Shown one piece after another: positions 43,786 to 53,372 of a stretch of DNA of 60,908 nt (the stretch's first letter is position 1; every line of letters begins with the position of its first letter). Under the pieces are notes generated by a model. The model saw only the letters and a list, made by a program, of their open reading frames with translations. It searched no databases and was not told the DNA's origin. The stretch is taken from NCBI GenBank assembly GCA_947632485.1, contig CANRPJ010000016.1, forward strand, positions 1-60,908. Direction: 5' to 3'. Source of the stretch: an uncultured Muribaculaceae bacterium (GTDB taxonomy: Bacteria; Bacteroidota; Bacteroidia; Bacteroidales; Muribaculaceae). The translations under genes were made by a program, and so were the position numbers.

Positions 43786-46679
43786 CGCTTGAAGATCTGA
43801 AGATTAAAGGGGAGATATATACTGATCTGGAGCATAAGGTGATTTATTCTACCGATGCTTCAGCTTATCGTGAGACGCCACTGGGCGTCGCTTACCCAAA
43901 GGATGAAGATGATATTGTAGCAATAGTCGGCTTCGCAGCGAGCCATCAGATAAATCTTATTCCACGAACAGCCGGAACATCGTTGGCCGGACAGGTGGTT
44001 GGCAAAGGTTTGATCGTCGATATGTCGCGCTACATGGATCAGATCATCGAGGCAAACGTAGAAGAACGGTGGGTTAAGGTTCAGCCAGGTATTGTCCTTG
44101 ATGAGCTCAATATTGCTCTCAAGCGGTATGGTCTTTTCTTCTCGCCGGAGACATCTACGGCAAATCGTTGCTGCATAGGCGGAATGACCGGTAATAATTC
44201 ATGTGGTACACACTCATTGGTTTATGGAAGTGTTCGAGATCATCTGCTTGAGGCAAGAACTGTGTTAAGCGACGGATCGATCGCACATTTTCAGCCACTA
44301 TCTCGGGAGGATGTAATAAAGAAAACCAAACTACCTTCGCTTGAAGGAAGAATATATAAATATCTGTATGATCTCTTATCAAACGAGGAGTTAAGAGAGG
44401 AAATAGTCAGATCCTACCCCGATCGGGAATTGAAAAGGCGGAACTCAGGGTACGCCATTGATGAACTACTACACACAGATTCCTTTGAACCTAAAAGTAA
44501 TAATCTCTTTAATCTCAGTAAGATTCTTGCAGGATCAGAGGGTACCATTGGGTTCGCTACAGAACTGAAACTATCGCTGGATCCGTTACCTCCTGTTAAC
44601 AGGCGTTTGATATGCGCTCATTGTGAAGATGATGACAAGGTATATGAGGCAAATCTCATTGCTTTACAGAGTCACCCTGTAGCAGTAGAACTTATTGACG
44701 ATAAGATCCTGAATCTGAGTAAAGGCAATATTGAGCAACAGAAAAATCGTTTTTTCGTCAAAGGGGAACCTGCCGCAATTGTCGTAATAGAGATTGCTGA
44801 AGCCACACGATCTGAGCTAGAAACAAAGACCGAAACCATCATAGATTCTCTACGGAAAAGAGGACTATGCTATGATTTTTCGGTGATTGAAAAAGAAGAT
44901 ATTTCGCGCGTATGGAATCTACGTAAGGCGGGTCTCGGTTTGCTTTCTGGTATGCCCGGTAGCGCTAAACCAGTGGCTGTCATCGAAGATACAGCAGTAG
45001 CACCTTATCGGCTGGGCGCCTTTGTTAGGGACATTAAAAAAATGCTTGATAATAATGGTCTGGACTGCGTGTTTTATGGGCATATATCAACAGGCGAATT
45101 ACATCTGCGACCGATACTGAATCTGAAAGAAGATAAAGATCGTAGACTATTTAGGAAAATTGCTACTGAGACGGCATATATCGTTAAGAAGCATCGTGGT
45201 AGTCTAAGCGGAGAACATGGAGATGGAAGGCTTCGTGGTGAGTTCATTCCGTTACTGCTTGGCGAAAAGATCTATGATGTCTTCATTGAGTTTAAGAATG
45301 TCTGCGATCCTCATGGAATTTTTAATCGAGGGAAAATCGTAAAGACACCTCCCATGGATTTGTCACTTCGTTATGAGTCTCATAATCTCGGTATTAAGAC
45401 ATATTTCGATTTCTCTTCCCGCAAAGGGTTGCTTTGTGCTATAGAACAATGTAATGGTTCTGGTGACTGTCGTAAGTCAAATTCATTTGGCGGCACAATG
45501 TGTCCATCTTACCGTGCCACAAAAGATGAGAATCATACCACTCGTGCGAGAGCAAATCTGCTTAGAGAGCTACTGATTAACCCGGCATCCAGCAAGGTTT
45601 TTTCTCAACCTGAGATACTTAAGGCTCTTTCTACATGTCTGTCGTGTAAGGGATGTAAATCAGAATGTCCTTCAAACGTTGATATGGCTCGTTATAAGGC
45701 TGAATACCTACAGCATCACTATGATGAGGTAGGGAGTCCGCTTAATGTGAAGCTTATTTCAAACTTAAGCAAGATTCAGAAATTAGGTTTATTATCACCT
45801 TCACTTTATAATGGTGTGGTTAAGGCTTCATGGACAGGAAGCATAATCCGCAAGATGATGCATTTTGATAATCGTCGGACAATTCCGGGAATATTTAGAT
45901 ATTCTCTCCGCGAATGGGTAAGGAAACATCCGTCTGAGCATCCTTGTTCCCGAACCGTATATCTCTTTGCTGATGAATTCACAAACTATATGGATGTAGA
46001 GGTGGGTATTGCGTTCATAAAGCTAATGCGACACCTTGGATATGAAGTTAAAATCCCTAAACATGTAGATAGCGGACGCATTGACATCTCCAAAGGTTTG
46101 TTGAAGAAAGCGAAGAAGCTGGCTGAAAAGAATGTGATACATTTTAAGGAAATAGTATCGGAAGATACGCCACTTGTAGGGCTCGAACCCTCATGTATTT
46201 TGACGTTTAGAGATGAATACCCGGATTTGGTGGATGAATCTTTGAAATTGGATGCCGTTGCGCTGGGAAAGAACTCACTTCTTTTTGACGAGTTCATGAT
46301 GCGCGAATATAAGAGGGGAAATATAAATTCGGATCAGTTTTCTACAGAGGAGAAACATATAAAACTGCATGGACATTGTCATCAGAAAGCTTTAGTATCG
46401 ATTCTTCCGAGCAAAGAGATGCTTTCAATACCTAAGAATTTCAAGGTTGAAGTGATCCCATCAGGATGTTGCGGTATGGCTGGTGCCTTCGGCTATGACG
46501 AAAAGAATTATGAGCTTTCAATGGCAATAGGAGAGCAAATCCTTTTTCCTGAAGTCCGTCAAAGTGCGTCTACTACTATTATTGCGGCACCAGGAACAAG
46601 CTGCCGTCAGCAAATTCTTGATGGTACAGGTCGTGTAGCTCTACATCCCGTACAAATACTTAGAGAGGCATTGATATAA
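43782..46679 (+). CDS. FAD-linked oxidase with Fe-S and CCG domains
   Basis: 965 residues. The N-terminal FAD-binding type 4 domain (IPRTAGTSLAGQVVGKGLIVDMSRYM, GGMTGNNSCGTHS) and FAD-oxidase C-terminal domain (FYGHISTGELHLRP, SGEHGDGR) are followed by two cysteine clusters (about residues 555-570 and 622-634, CLSCKGCKSECP). A C-terminal heterodisulfide-reductase-like CCG domain (HGHCHQKAL, PSGCCGMAGAFGY) ends it. This is the GlcD/D-lactate dehydrogenase-glycolate oxidase fusion layout. It probably oxidises a 2-hydroxy acid with a quinone or other acceptor. Its presence inside a polysaccharide operon is unusual. Confidence 0.85.
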   Translation: MTLEDLKIKGEIYTDLEHKVIYSTDASAYRETPLGVAYPKDEDDIVAIVGFAASHQINLIPRTAGTSLAGQVVGKGLIVDMSRYMDQIIEANVEERWVKVQPGIVLDELNIALKRYGLFFSPETSTANRCCIGGMTGNNSCGTHSLVYGSVRDHLLEARTVLSDGSIAHFQPLSREDVIKKTKLPSLEGRIYKYLYDLLSNEELREEIVRSYPDRELKRRNSGYAIDELLHTDSFEPKSNNLFNLSKILAGSEGTIGFATELKLSLDPLPPVNRRLICAHCEDDDKVYEANLIALQSHPVAVELIDDKILNLSKGNIEQQKNRFFVKGEPAAIVVIEIAEATRSELETKTETIIDSLRKRGLCYDFSVIEKEDISRVWNLRKAGLGLLSGMPGSAKPVAVIEDTAVAPYRLGAFVRDIKKMLDNNGLDCVFYGHISTGELHLRPILNLKEDKDRRLFRKIATETAYIVKKHRGSLSGEHGDGRLRGEFIPLLLGEKIYDVFIEFKNVCDPHGIFNRGKIVKTPPMDLSLRYESHNLGIKTYFDFSSRKGLLCAIEQCNGSGDCRKSNSFGGTMCPSYRATKDENHTTRARANLLRELLINPASSKVFSQPEILKALSTCLSCKGCKSECPSNVDMARYKAEYLQHHYDEVGSPLNVKLISNLSKIQKLGLLSPSLYNGVVKASWTGSIIRKMMHFDNRRTIPGIFRYSLREWVRKHPSEHPCSRTVYLFADEFTNYMDVEVGIAFIKLMRHLGYEVKIPKHVDSGRIDISKGLLKKAKKLAEKNVIHFKEIVSEDTPLVGLEPSCILTFRDEYPDLVDESLKLDAVALGKNSLLFDEFMMREYKRGNINSDQFSTEEKHIKLHGHCHQKALVSILPSKEMLSIPKNFKVEVIPSGCCGMAGAFGYDEKNYELSMAIGEQILFPEVRQSASTTIIAAPGTSCRQQILDGTGRVALHPVQILREALI

Positions 46680-46687
46680 ATATAAAA

Positions 46688-47932
46688 ATGATGTATACTA
46701 AAAGAAATATACCTTTTTCGCCGCCGGACATGTCGGAGGCTGAAATCCAGGAGGTTGCCGAAGCTCTGCGCTCGGGGTGGATTACAACTGGGCCGAAGAC
46801 CAAAGAGTTTGAGCATCTGATATCGATGTGCTGCCAGACGGCGCGCATGGATGCCGACGGGAAGTGGCTACCGACTACTGCGTGCCTCAATTCGGCCACG
46901 GCGTGCATGGAGATGGCACTGCGTGTACTGGGCATAGGCCCGGGCGATGAGGTGATTGTGCCGGCTTATACCTACACAGCTACGGCCAGCTCGGTGTGCC
47001 ATGTGGGAGCGACTCCGGTGATGGTTGACTGTGCACCGGGCTCTTTCGAGATGGACTACGAGCTTCTGGCCGAGGCTATCACTGAGCGCACAAAGGCTGT
47101 TATGCCAGTCGACTTAGCCGGTATTGTGGCTGACTACGATAAAATCTTTGCAGTCGTTGAGGCCAAAAGGCATATGTTCTGCCCATCAAACGACATTCAG
47201 AAGGCTTATGGCCGCTGTATTGTAATAGCTGATGCCGCTCATGCGTTCGGCGCAATGTGGCACGGCAAGATGTGCGGAGAGATTGCTGATTTCACCTCGT
47301 TTTCGTTCCATGCAGTAAAGAATCTCACCACTGCAGAGGGCGGAGCACTTACGTGGTGCGCACACGAGGGTGTGGACGATCATGCTGTGTATAAACAAAT
47401 TCAGTTGCTGTCGCTCCACGGTCAGAATAAGGACGCACTTGCTAAGACCAAGCTGGGTGGCTGGGAGTATGATATTATCGGCACATGGTATAAGTGCAAT
47501 ATGACCGATATCATGGCCGGAATTGGACTCGCTCAGCTAAAGCGATATCCAGAGCTTTTGCATCGTCGCCGTCAGCTTATAGAGCGCTACAATGTGGCAC
47601 TTGCCGATTATCTGGTTGAGGTACTTCCGCATTATGGTAATGAGCATTCGTCGAGCGGCCACCTCTACATGGTACGCGTCAAGGGTATTAGCACTGAGCA
47701 GCGCAACGATATCATTGTCCGCATGGCCGAGCGAGGCATAGCTACCAATGTTCACTACAAGCCGCTTCCGATGATGACGGCTTATAAGGAGCTCGGTTTT
47801 GATATAAAAAATTACCCGAATGCTTTCGCTCAGTATCAGAATGAGATAACCTTGCCGCTCCATACCCGGCTTTCTGATGATGATGTGGAGTACATCCTCT
47901 CAAACTTCACGGAAATAATCTCCAGCTTGTGA
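46688..47932 (+). CDS. DegT/DnrJ/EryC1 sugar aminotransferase
   Basis: 414 residues, PLP enzyme. LRSGWITTGPKTKEFE, PAYTYTATASSV, the Asp in IADAAHAFGA, and PLP lysine in TSFSFHAVKNLTTAEGG. It likely aminates the 4-keto product of the dehydratase at 48613, as PglE does. It is GC-richer than the glycosyltransferase core, marking the end of the variable segment. It overlaps the next gene by GTGA. Confidence 0.85.
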   Translation: MMYTKRNIPFSPPDMSEAEIQEVAEALRSGWITTGPKTKEFEHLISMCCQTARMDADGKWLPTTACLNSATACMEMALRVLGIGPGDEVIVPAYTYTATASSVCHVGATPVMVDCAPGSFEMDYELLAEAITERTKAVMPVDLAGIVADYDKIFAVVEAKRHMFCPSNDIQKAYGRCIVIADAAHAFGAMWHGKMCGEIADFTSFSFHAVKNLTTAEGGALTWCAHEGVDDHAVYKQIQLLSLHGQNKDALAKTKLGGWEYDIIGTWYKCNMTDIMAGIGLAQLKRYPELLHRRRQLIERYNVALADYLVEVLPHYGNEHSSSGHLYMVRVKGISTEQRNDIIVRMAERGIATNVHYKPLPMMTAYKELGFDIKNYPNAFAQYQNEITLPLHTRLSDDDVEYILSNFTEIISSL

Positions 47933-48519
47933 AACGTGTATTCGACATATTAGCGAGCGGATTGGGGCTGATATGCCTTAGTCCGCTTTTCGTAGTCATT
48001 GCCATCTGGATCAAATGCGACTCGCGCGGTCCGGTTTTTTATCGCCAGACACGGGTGGGGAAAGATGGCCACGACTTTCGTCTTTTCAAATTCAGATCAA
48101 TGCGACCAGACTCCGACAAGCTGGGGCTAATCACAGTGGGTGGTCGAGATCATAGAATCACACGGTCAGGTTATTATATACGTAAGTATAAACTTGACGA
48201 ATTCCCGCAGTTGATCAATGTTTTTTTAGGTCACATGAGTCTTGTGGGTCCACGTCCAGAGGTACGTAAATATGTTGACATGTATTCTCCGCAACAGCTA
48301 AAAGTATTGGAAGTACGTCCGGGAATCACGTCGCTTGCATCGATCCGCTATCGTAATGAAAATGATATCCTAGCTGCAGCCGACGATCCCGACAAAGCAT
48401 ATGTGGAACAAGTCATGCCAGATAAACTTGCTATTGATCTAGAATATGTTAGGAAGGCCAATCTCTGGAGTGATATCAAATTAATATTTTCTACCTTCAA
48501 AGAGATTATTGTCAAATAA
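47929..48519 (+). CDS. Initiating sugar-phosphate transferase (PglC-like)
   Basis: 196 residues with a single N-terminal hydrophobic helix (FDILASGLGLICLSPLFVVIAI). It has RGPVFYRQTRVGKDG, FKFRSMR and SLVGPRPEVRKYV, the short polyprenyl-phosphate sugar transferase motifs. It should transfer a sugar phosphate to undecaprenyl phosphate to begin the repeat unit. The GTG start at 47929 overlaps the upstream stop. Confidence 0.85.
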   Translation: MKRVFDILASGLGLICLSPLFVVIAIWIKCDSRGPVFYRQTRVGKDGHDFRLFKFRSMRPDSDKLGLITVGGRDHRITRSGYYIRKYKLDEFPQLINVFLGHMSLVGPRPEVRKYVDMYSPQQLKVLEVRPGITSLASIRYRNENDILAAADDPDKAYVEQVMPDKLAIDLEYVRKANLWSDIKLIFSTFKEIIVK

Positions 48520-48612
48520 TCTACACAATAACAGTTTTTATCTATCCTTAAACATTACCTACCTTTCTTTCCTAAGAGTCTCCTTTTATAATTACCTCAC
48601 AAATTCTTTATA

Positions 48613-50532
48613 ATGTATAAACTTAATCTTGGATTGTCGTCCTACCTTAAGTCAACAGTCGTGCTCGCAATCGATGTGATTGTCTCGCTTATAGCCTCGA
48701 TCTGTGTCTTAATGTTCGTTTATGCAGTAGCGGCTTCAGTTCCCTATTCTCAATCCTTTATTTTGAGATGGCTTTTTTCTGCGGGTGGTGCGTCGCTGCT
48801 GGCATTTTACCTCACACGCTCTTACAGACTCATAATCCGCTATTCCACGCTTAAAGAGTTCGGTCATCTCAGTCTTGCCGTTCTGGTAAAAGAAGTAATT
48901 CTTGGATTTGTTGTCTGGGCATTAGCGGGAAGCAGTTATGTGGGCATTATGCGTCTTCTTGGCTATCTGGTCCTACTTGATTTCTTTGTTACGCTTGGGG
49001 CCCTTGTAGCCGTCAGAGTGGTCATGCTCTTCATCTATCAGATAATTACGCGCCGCATCAACGCGGAACATAAGAAACGCAGAGTGTTGGTATATGGTAC
49101 GGGTGGTAAGGCGGCATCTATCGTCACCCGTCTGCGTAATTCCACTCACTACAATGTAGTCGGATTCCTTAAATATGGGCCTGAGTATAAGGATCAGATA
49201 CTGGCAGGACTGCCGATATATTTCTTCGTCAACAGTTCTAATGTTTCAGCCCTTCGTGATAAGCTGGATATCGACGGTATCCTGTTCGCTCACCAGTCAG
49301 ATGCCAGAGAGGAGAAGTCACGTCTTATAGAGTATTGCCAGGAGAGCGGTCTTAAGATGTATATAGCTCCTTCTATCGATGAGATGAAAGATGGTAGGTT
49401 GCCAAACTCCGGAATCCGTAAGATTAATATCCAGGACCTGCTTGGCCGCTCAGAGATAAAGATTTCTATGGACGAAATCAAAGCCAGTGTCGAAGGCAAA
49501 ACGATACTGGTTACCGGTGCAGCCGGTTCGATTGGTTCAGAGCTTTGCCGGCAGCTGGCGCGCCTGGGGATAAAGGAGCTTATCATGTTTGATAATGCCG
49601 AGACTCCTCTTCATAACGTAAGACTTGAATTTGAAGACAATTTCCCAAATCTGAAATTCACTCCGGTGATAGGCGATGTCCGTCAGCTGGAACGTCTTGA
49701 TTTCGTATTCCGTACCTATCGTCCTCAGATAGTGTTCCATGCCGCTGCCTATAAGCATGTACCCCTGATGGAGGAAAATCCCTGCGAGGCTGTACTTGTA
49801 AACGTGATAGGGTCCCGTAATGTGGCAGATAAATGCATAGAATACGATGTAGAGAAGATGGTGATGATCTCGACAGATAAGGCTGTGAACCCCACCAACA
49901 TCATGGGTTGTACCAAACGTCTTGCCGAGATCTATGTCCAGTCGCTTGGTCTGGCGATTGAATCCGGCGAGGTCGATGGTCGCACTCAGTTTGTCACTAC
50001 TCGGTTTGGAAATGTGCTCGGTTCAAATGGCTCCGTTATACCGCGCTTTACCGAACAGATTGAAAAGGGAGGACCGGTAACAGTCACAGACCCTGAGATC
50101 AGACGTTTCTTCATGACCATTCCCGAAGCGTGCCGGCTGGTTATGGAGGCGGCCACTATGGTCACCGAGACCCAGATATTCGTATTTGACATGGGTACGC
50201 CGATTAAGATTGCCGACCTGGCGCGCAATATGATTCAACTTGCCGGCTATGAGGTTGACAAAGATATCAAGATAGAATATACAGGTCTTCGTCCGGGCGA
50301 GAAACTTTATGAGGAGGTGTTGGCGACTAAAGAAAATACGATACCGACCGAAAATGATAGGATATTCGTGGCGAAGGTACGCAAATATGACTATGCCGAT
50401 ATCCGCGAAGTAGTCATGGAGCTCGAAAATCTGTCACGCGCGGTAACGATCCCCCAGATGGTGATCCTGATGAAGAAGACAGTGCCGGAGTTCAAATCAA
50501 AACATTCCGTATTTGAACAATACGATAAATAA
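48613..50532 (+). CDS. UDP-N-acetylglucosamine 4,6-dehydratase (CapD/WbpM/PglF family)
   Basis: 639 residues. Four N-terminal membrane helices (about 1-140), a Rossmann-like domain (VYGTGGKAASIVTRL), then the catalytic SDR domain from residue about 290 (TGAAGSIGSELCRQL, ISTDKAVNPTNIMGCTKR, TTRFGNVLGSNGSVIP). The Met in place of Tyr in the YxxxK position is typical of this membrane family. It yields the 4-keto-6-deoxy sugar for the preceding aminotransferase. It lies 93 bp after the PglC-like gene, with no promoter seen. Confidence 0.9.
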   Translation: MYKLNLGLSSYLKSTVVLAIDVIVSLIASICVLMFVYAVAASVPYSQSFILRWLFSAGGASLLAFYLTRSYRLIIRYSTLKEFGHLSLAVLVKEVILGFVVWALAGSSYVGIMRLLGYLVLLDFFVTLGALVAVRVVMLFIYQIITRRINAEHKKRRVLVYGTGGKAASIVTRLRNSTHYNVVGFLKYGPEYKDQILAGLPIYFFVNSSNVSALRDKLDIDGILFAHQSDAREEKSRLIEYCQESGLKMYIAPSIDEMKDGRLPNSGIRKINIQDLLGRSEIKISMDEIKASVEGKTILVTGAAGSIGSELCRQLARLGIKELIMFDNAETPLHNVRLEFEDNFPNLKFTPVIGDVRQLERLDFVFRTYRPQIVFHAAAYKHVPLMEENPCEAVLVNVIGSRNVADKCIEYDVEKMVMISTDKAVNPTNIMGCTKRLAEIYVQSLGLAIESGEVDGRTQFVTTRFGNVLGSNGSVIPRFTEQIEKGGPVTVTDPEIRRFFMTIPEACRLVMEAATMVTETQIFVFDMGTPIKIADLARNMIQLAGYEVDKDIKIEYTGLRPGEKLYEEVLATKENTIPTENDRIFVAKVRKYDYADIREVVMELENLSRAVTIPQMVILMKKTVPEFKSKHSVFEQYDK

Positions 50533-50562
50533 GTTCATCGAAAAATCTCCATCAGAATAAGT

Positions 50563-50769
50563 ATGGCAACATTACTATTGTCACTTGGAGCTTGCCTGCT
50601 CCTGCTTGTAATCATATTAATCATTATCTGGCGGCGTACAGACTGGCACCGTATTGAGGCCTCTGACAGAAAATATATCAATGCCGACGGCGACCATATA
50701 TATTACGACCGTCATATCATAGGCAGCAAGGAGAGAGCAATAGATCTCAATGAAGGAAAGAACAATTAA
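50563..50769 (+). CDS. Small single-span membrane protein
   Basis: 68 residues. One N-terminal transmembrane helix (about residues 3-23) precedes a charged cytoplasmic-type tail (WRRTDWHRIEASDRKY, DHIYYDRHIIGSKERAIDLNEG). Not recognised. It lies 30 bp after the dehydratase and is the last gene before the terminator at 50836, so it likely belongs to the operon. Confidence 0.6.
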   Translation: MATLLLSLGACLLLLVIILIIIWRRTDWHRIEASDRKYINADGDHIYYDRHIIGSKERAIDLNEGKNN

Positions 50770-50835
50770 TTATCCATCTGCATTCAGTCTCATGATATAA
50801 GAGTAAAAGAATTTTTTAATTTATAAAGCAGATGG

Positions 50836-50868
50836 GGCTGTGTCGTAATGAAGGTTTACGGCGCAGCC
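50836..50868. terminator. Bidirectional terminator at the end of the polysaccharide locus
   Basis: A 13-bp stem with two wobble pairs (50836-50848 with 50856-50868) and a 7-nt loop, followed by ATCATTATTTTT. It also serves the convergent gene at 50890. Confidence 0.75.
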
Positions 50869-50889
50869 TCATCATTATTTTTAGGTTAA

Positions 50890-51552
50890 CTAATCTTGGG
50901 GTATGAAATGCTCGGGATATCTCCGAATAACATCAATAGCATTACGAATTCGCGGTTCATAACAAATGAGATTTTTGGAGCAACTCAGAAAATCAGGAGA
51001 TTCCGGGTAAGCCAAAATACGCTCAAGCATTTCTATCTTCGCATCGCATATCGCTTTACGAATGATTGTTGCATCTTTATGAATATCACCTTTAAGCCTA
51101 TGCATACGATAAGCTCCTTGTAAACTGCCATAGATATGCCTACCCCATATAACGCGGCTTACAAATACGGTCTTGCCGACCAGTGCCTCAACATCGTCTT
51201 CATTACGAATTGGCTTTTTCCCAATCCATGACCTCTCGCGCCTGATAGTATCGTTAGCCGTAATCCCCATCATTAATGTAGCCGTCGAAAGGAATCCTTC
51301 CCCGCGCGTATTTCCCACACGGAAATATATTCCGTCAAATTTTCGCCAGTCCCTTGTCTCTCGCAGACGTGTGAAATACAGCATTACTATTTGAGTTATA
51401 TCCAGACGATCTCCCCAACCTACGGATTCTACTATTTCTATGAGTCGTCTGTCTGATACGGAATAGGGATTAAATCTCAAGCGCCCTCTGCTAAGAATTC
51501 CATTCAGCCTTTCCAAACTATATTCAGGATCGTTTCTTGGCGGCACATACAT
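50890..51552 (-). CDS. Hypothetical protein, 220 aa
   Basis: Not recognised. It is arginine-rich and soluble, with no signal peptide, no membrane segment, and no known motif. It opens MYVPPRNDPEYSLERL and has a helical C-terminus (IRKAICDAKIEMLERIL). It lies alone between the polysaccharide terminator and a transposase remnant, on the opposite strand, and may be an accessory cargo gene. Confidence 0.6.
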   Translation of the reverse strand: MYVPPRNDPEYSLERLNGILSRGRLRFNPYSVSDRRLIEIVESVGWGDRLDITQIVMLYFTRLRETRDWRKFDGIYFRVGNTRGEGFLSTATLMMGITANDTIRRERSWIGKKPIRNEDDVEALVGKTVFVSRVIWGRHIYGSLQGAYRMHRLKGDIHKDATIIRKAICDAKIEMLERILAYPESPDFLSCSKNLICYEPRIRNAIDVIRRYPEHFIPQD

Positions 51553-51684
51553 GAGTCCTACATTTTTAAGTTAGACAATCCTTATAAATTACTTAAAACA
51601 TAATGTCAATTATACATCATGCGTCGAAGTTAAAGTAAATTATTGGGTTACACAAGTTCTATTAGTAGAAATACTGGTCAACCA

Positions 51685-52200
51685 CATCAAAATTTAGCCT
51701 CTTTGTCAAGGATATGCTGTGCGATGCTTACCTGTGTACCGATGGCATCGATTGAGATGGTCGCACCTTTTATATCCAGTTTATCAAGAAGTTGCGGTAT
51801 CGCGACAATCTCATTTTCCTTATCTTCAAGCCGTTGCTGACCTACCACGATATGATTTTCGCTTACATATGTGTTCATGATATAATCACCCTTTATGCCC
51901 CGCCGCCTGGCGGAAGTCCCCCTTAGTTTCTTGCCGTCAATGACAACCTATTTCTCGGCAAGCGTATCAAGGAATTTACTTCCTTGTTCAATCAGGCACC
52001 TCTCTATCTCTTCAGGATCTATGGCACTCATCAGCCGCTCGAAGGTATCAGGCGACGGACTGCGGTTAGGGCAATCGGCAAGATGACCGAAATCACGTGC
52101 CCGATAGTAGGCGAACTCGCTCATGTCTACATAATCCTCTCCTCCGCAGATGTATGTAAGCAGAGCTTTTGCCAACAAATCCAGGAGAGCATAGGTACAA
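51685..52200 (-). pseudogene. ISAs1-type transposase remnant
   Basis: The minus strand reads the N-terminal part RCTYALLDLLAKALLTYICG, EFAYYRARDF, SPSPDTFERLMSAIDPEE, a TAG stop at about 51948, then VVIDGKKLRGTS and IPQLLDKLDIKGATISIDAIG (catalytic Asp region). It stops at EAKF. The protein is truncated at both ends and interrupted, so it is inactive. No clear terminal inverted repeats are seen. It marks the right side of the polysaccharide region as a past insertion site. Confidence 0.75.
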
Positions 52201-52521
52201 CGGCCTAAAACTGGTGATCCGAAACTGTCATAAAGATTTCGTTAAGCAAAATGTCAGCGTCTATTTTGTTGATTTTCAACTGCAAATATACTGAAAAACT
52301 GGATTTGCAAAAATAAAGCACTAAAAATCAAGTCACTGCCTGCATTTAAGTGCAATAAAATTACAGGATTTTTATGGCTATTCGCGTACCTGTCATTAAC
52401 TCATCTTTGACCTTCGATAAACCTTATCGGTAACCACCCAGCCTAATTTTGATGTTAATCTCCGAATTTCCTATCACTTATTATACGTCGAACTCACGTT
52501 AAATTAAATGTATAATATTCT
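52201..52521. other. AT-rich intergenic region, no gene seen
   Basis: About 320 bp between the transposase remnant and the GIY-YIG gene end. It contains scattered A/T runs but no convincing gene, promoter or RNA. It may include old transposon ends. Confidence 0.4.
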
Positions 52522-53370
52522 TCAGTCTGAAGTTTCGGGAGATATACTCATTAACGATTTTAGGGATATTCCTTTTGCATCATGCCATGCTGTCCAACCA
52601 TTCGAACTCCGGCCGAGGCAAAAAACAGAGGCAGCACTGGGACTATCGAATTGTTTATTAAGTTTAAGTACACGTTTGCCATCAATGTCAGAAGTTAATT
52701 CAGAGATTAATTTTAATCTCTTTTCGGGAGATGGACATGTTGTAGTATTGTTGCCAGCAATAATACTGCCAGCGAGTACAGTTAATCCATTTTCATTATA
52801 TATAGCCTTCGCTTCCGCACCACGTCCTGTCAGAAATAGCATCTTGGAATATTTATCATGATGTGCTGCTGTAGTTTCGAAAATATTGCACCCAATAAAT
52901 GAGGCAAGAAATATTATGTCCTCAAAAAACTCGTCATCAGGATCTCGCTTGCGCTCGGGTAAGATAGGTAATTCTGGATTCTGTTTATTCTCATCAAGAA
53001 CAAATTGTTTATTTTCAATAGCAAGAGAAATCGCTTTAGCTTCAAGATAAAGAACATCGGCTTTATCAATTTGAGATTCGTTTTGAGAGACAAAAACTAA
53101 GGCTTTCGACCAAAACCCCTTCTTCTGGTCATGGTCTTTTATACGTTTACTAAAGTTATTAGTCTCTCCAATATATGCCTTTGGTTCTCCTTCCTCATTA
53201 TCTCCCAACAATATATAAAGAGCATATTTTTGAAGTTCTTTCCGAGAAATAATATCATTTAATTTTGAACGAGGCACTACGATTGCCATGCAATTCTTAT
53301 TACTGACGTAGACCATACGGGGACCTTTAGGAGTCCCATCTATAAGATATGTAGTAATGGTTTTTCCCAT
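52522..53370 (-). CDS. GIY-YIG nuclease with DUF4357 domain
   Basis: 282 residues. The GIY-YIG core lies at about residues 49-112: the family strand pair is YALYILLG and AYIGETNNFSKRI (catalytic Arg), and the Glu is in VLYLEAKAI. A C-terminal DUF4357 segment (GRGAEAKAIYNENGLTVLAGS) is typical of a phage-defence or mobile-DNA nuclease group. It starts 2 nt after the DUF2075 stop, so the two are co-translated and probably work together. Confidence 0.85.
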   Translation of the reverse strand: MGKTITTYLIDGTPKGPRMVYVSNKNCMAIVVPRSKLNDIISRKELQKYALYILLGDNEEGEPKAYIGETNNFSKRIKDHDQKKGFWSKALVFVSQNESQIDKADVLYLEAKAISLAIENKQFVLDENKQNPELPILPERKRDPDDEFFEDIIFLASFIGCNIFETTAAHHDKYSKMLFLTGRGAEAKAIYNENGLTVLAGSIIAGNNTTTCPSPEKRLKLISELTSDIDGKRVLKLNKQFDSPSAASVFCLGRSSNGWTAWHDAKGISLKSLMSISPETSD

Positions 53371-53372
53371 AA

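Noticed and set aside
51685..52200. An active insertion sequence
   Set aside because: The transposase has an in-frame stop, lacks both ends, and no terminal inverted repeats were found.
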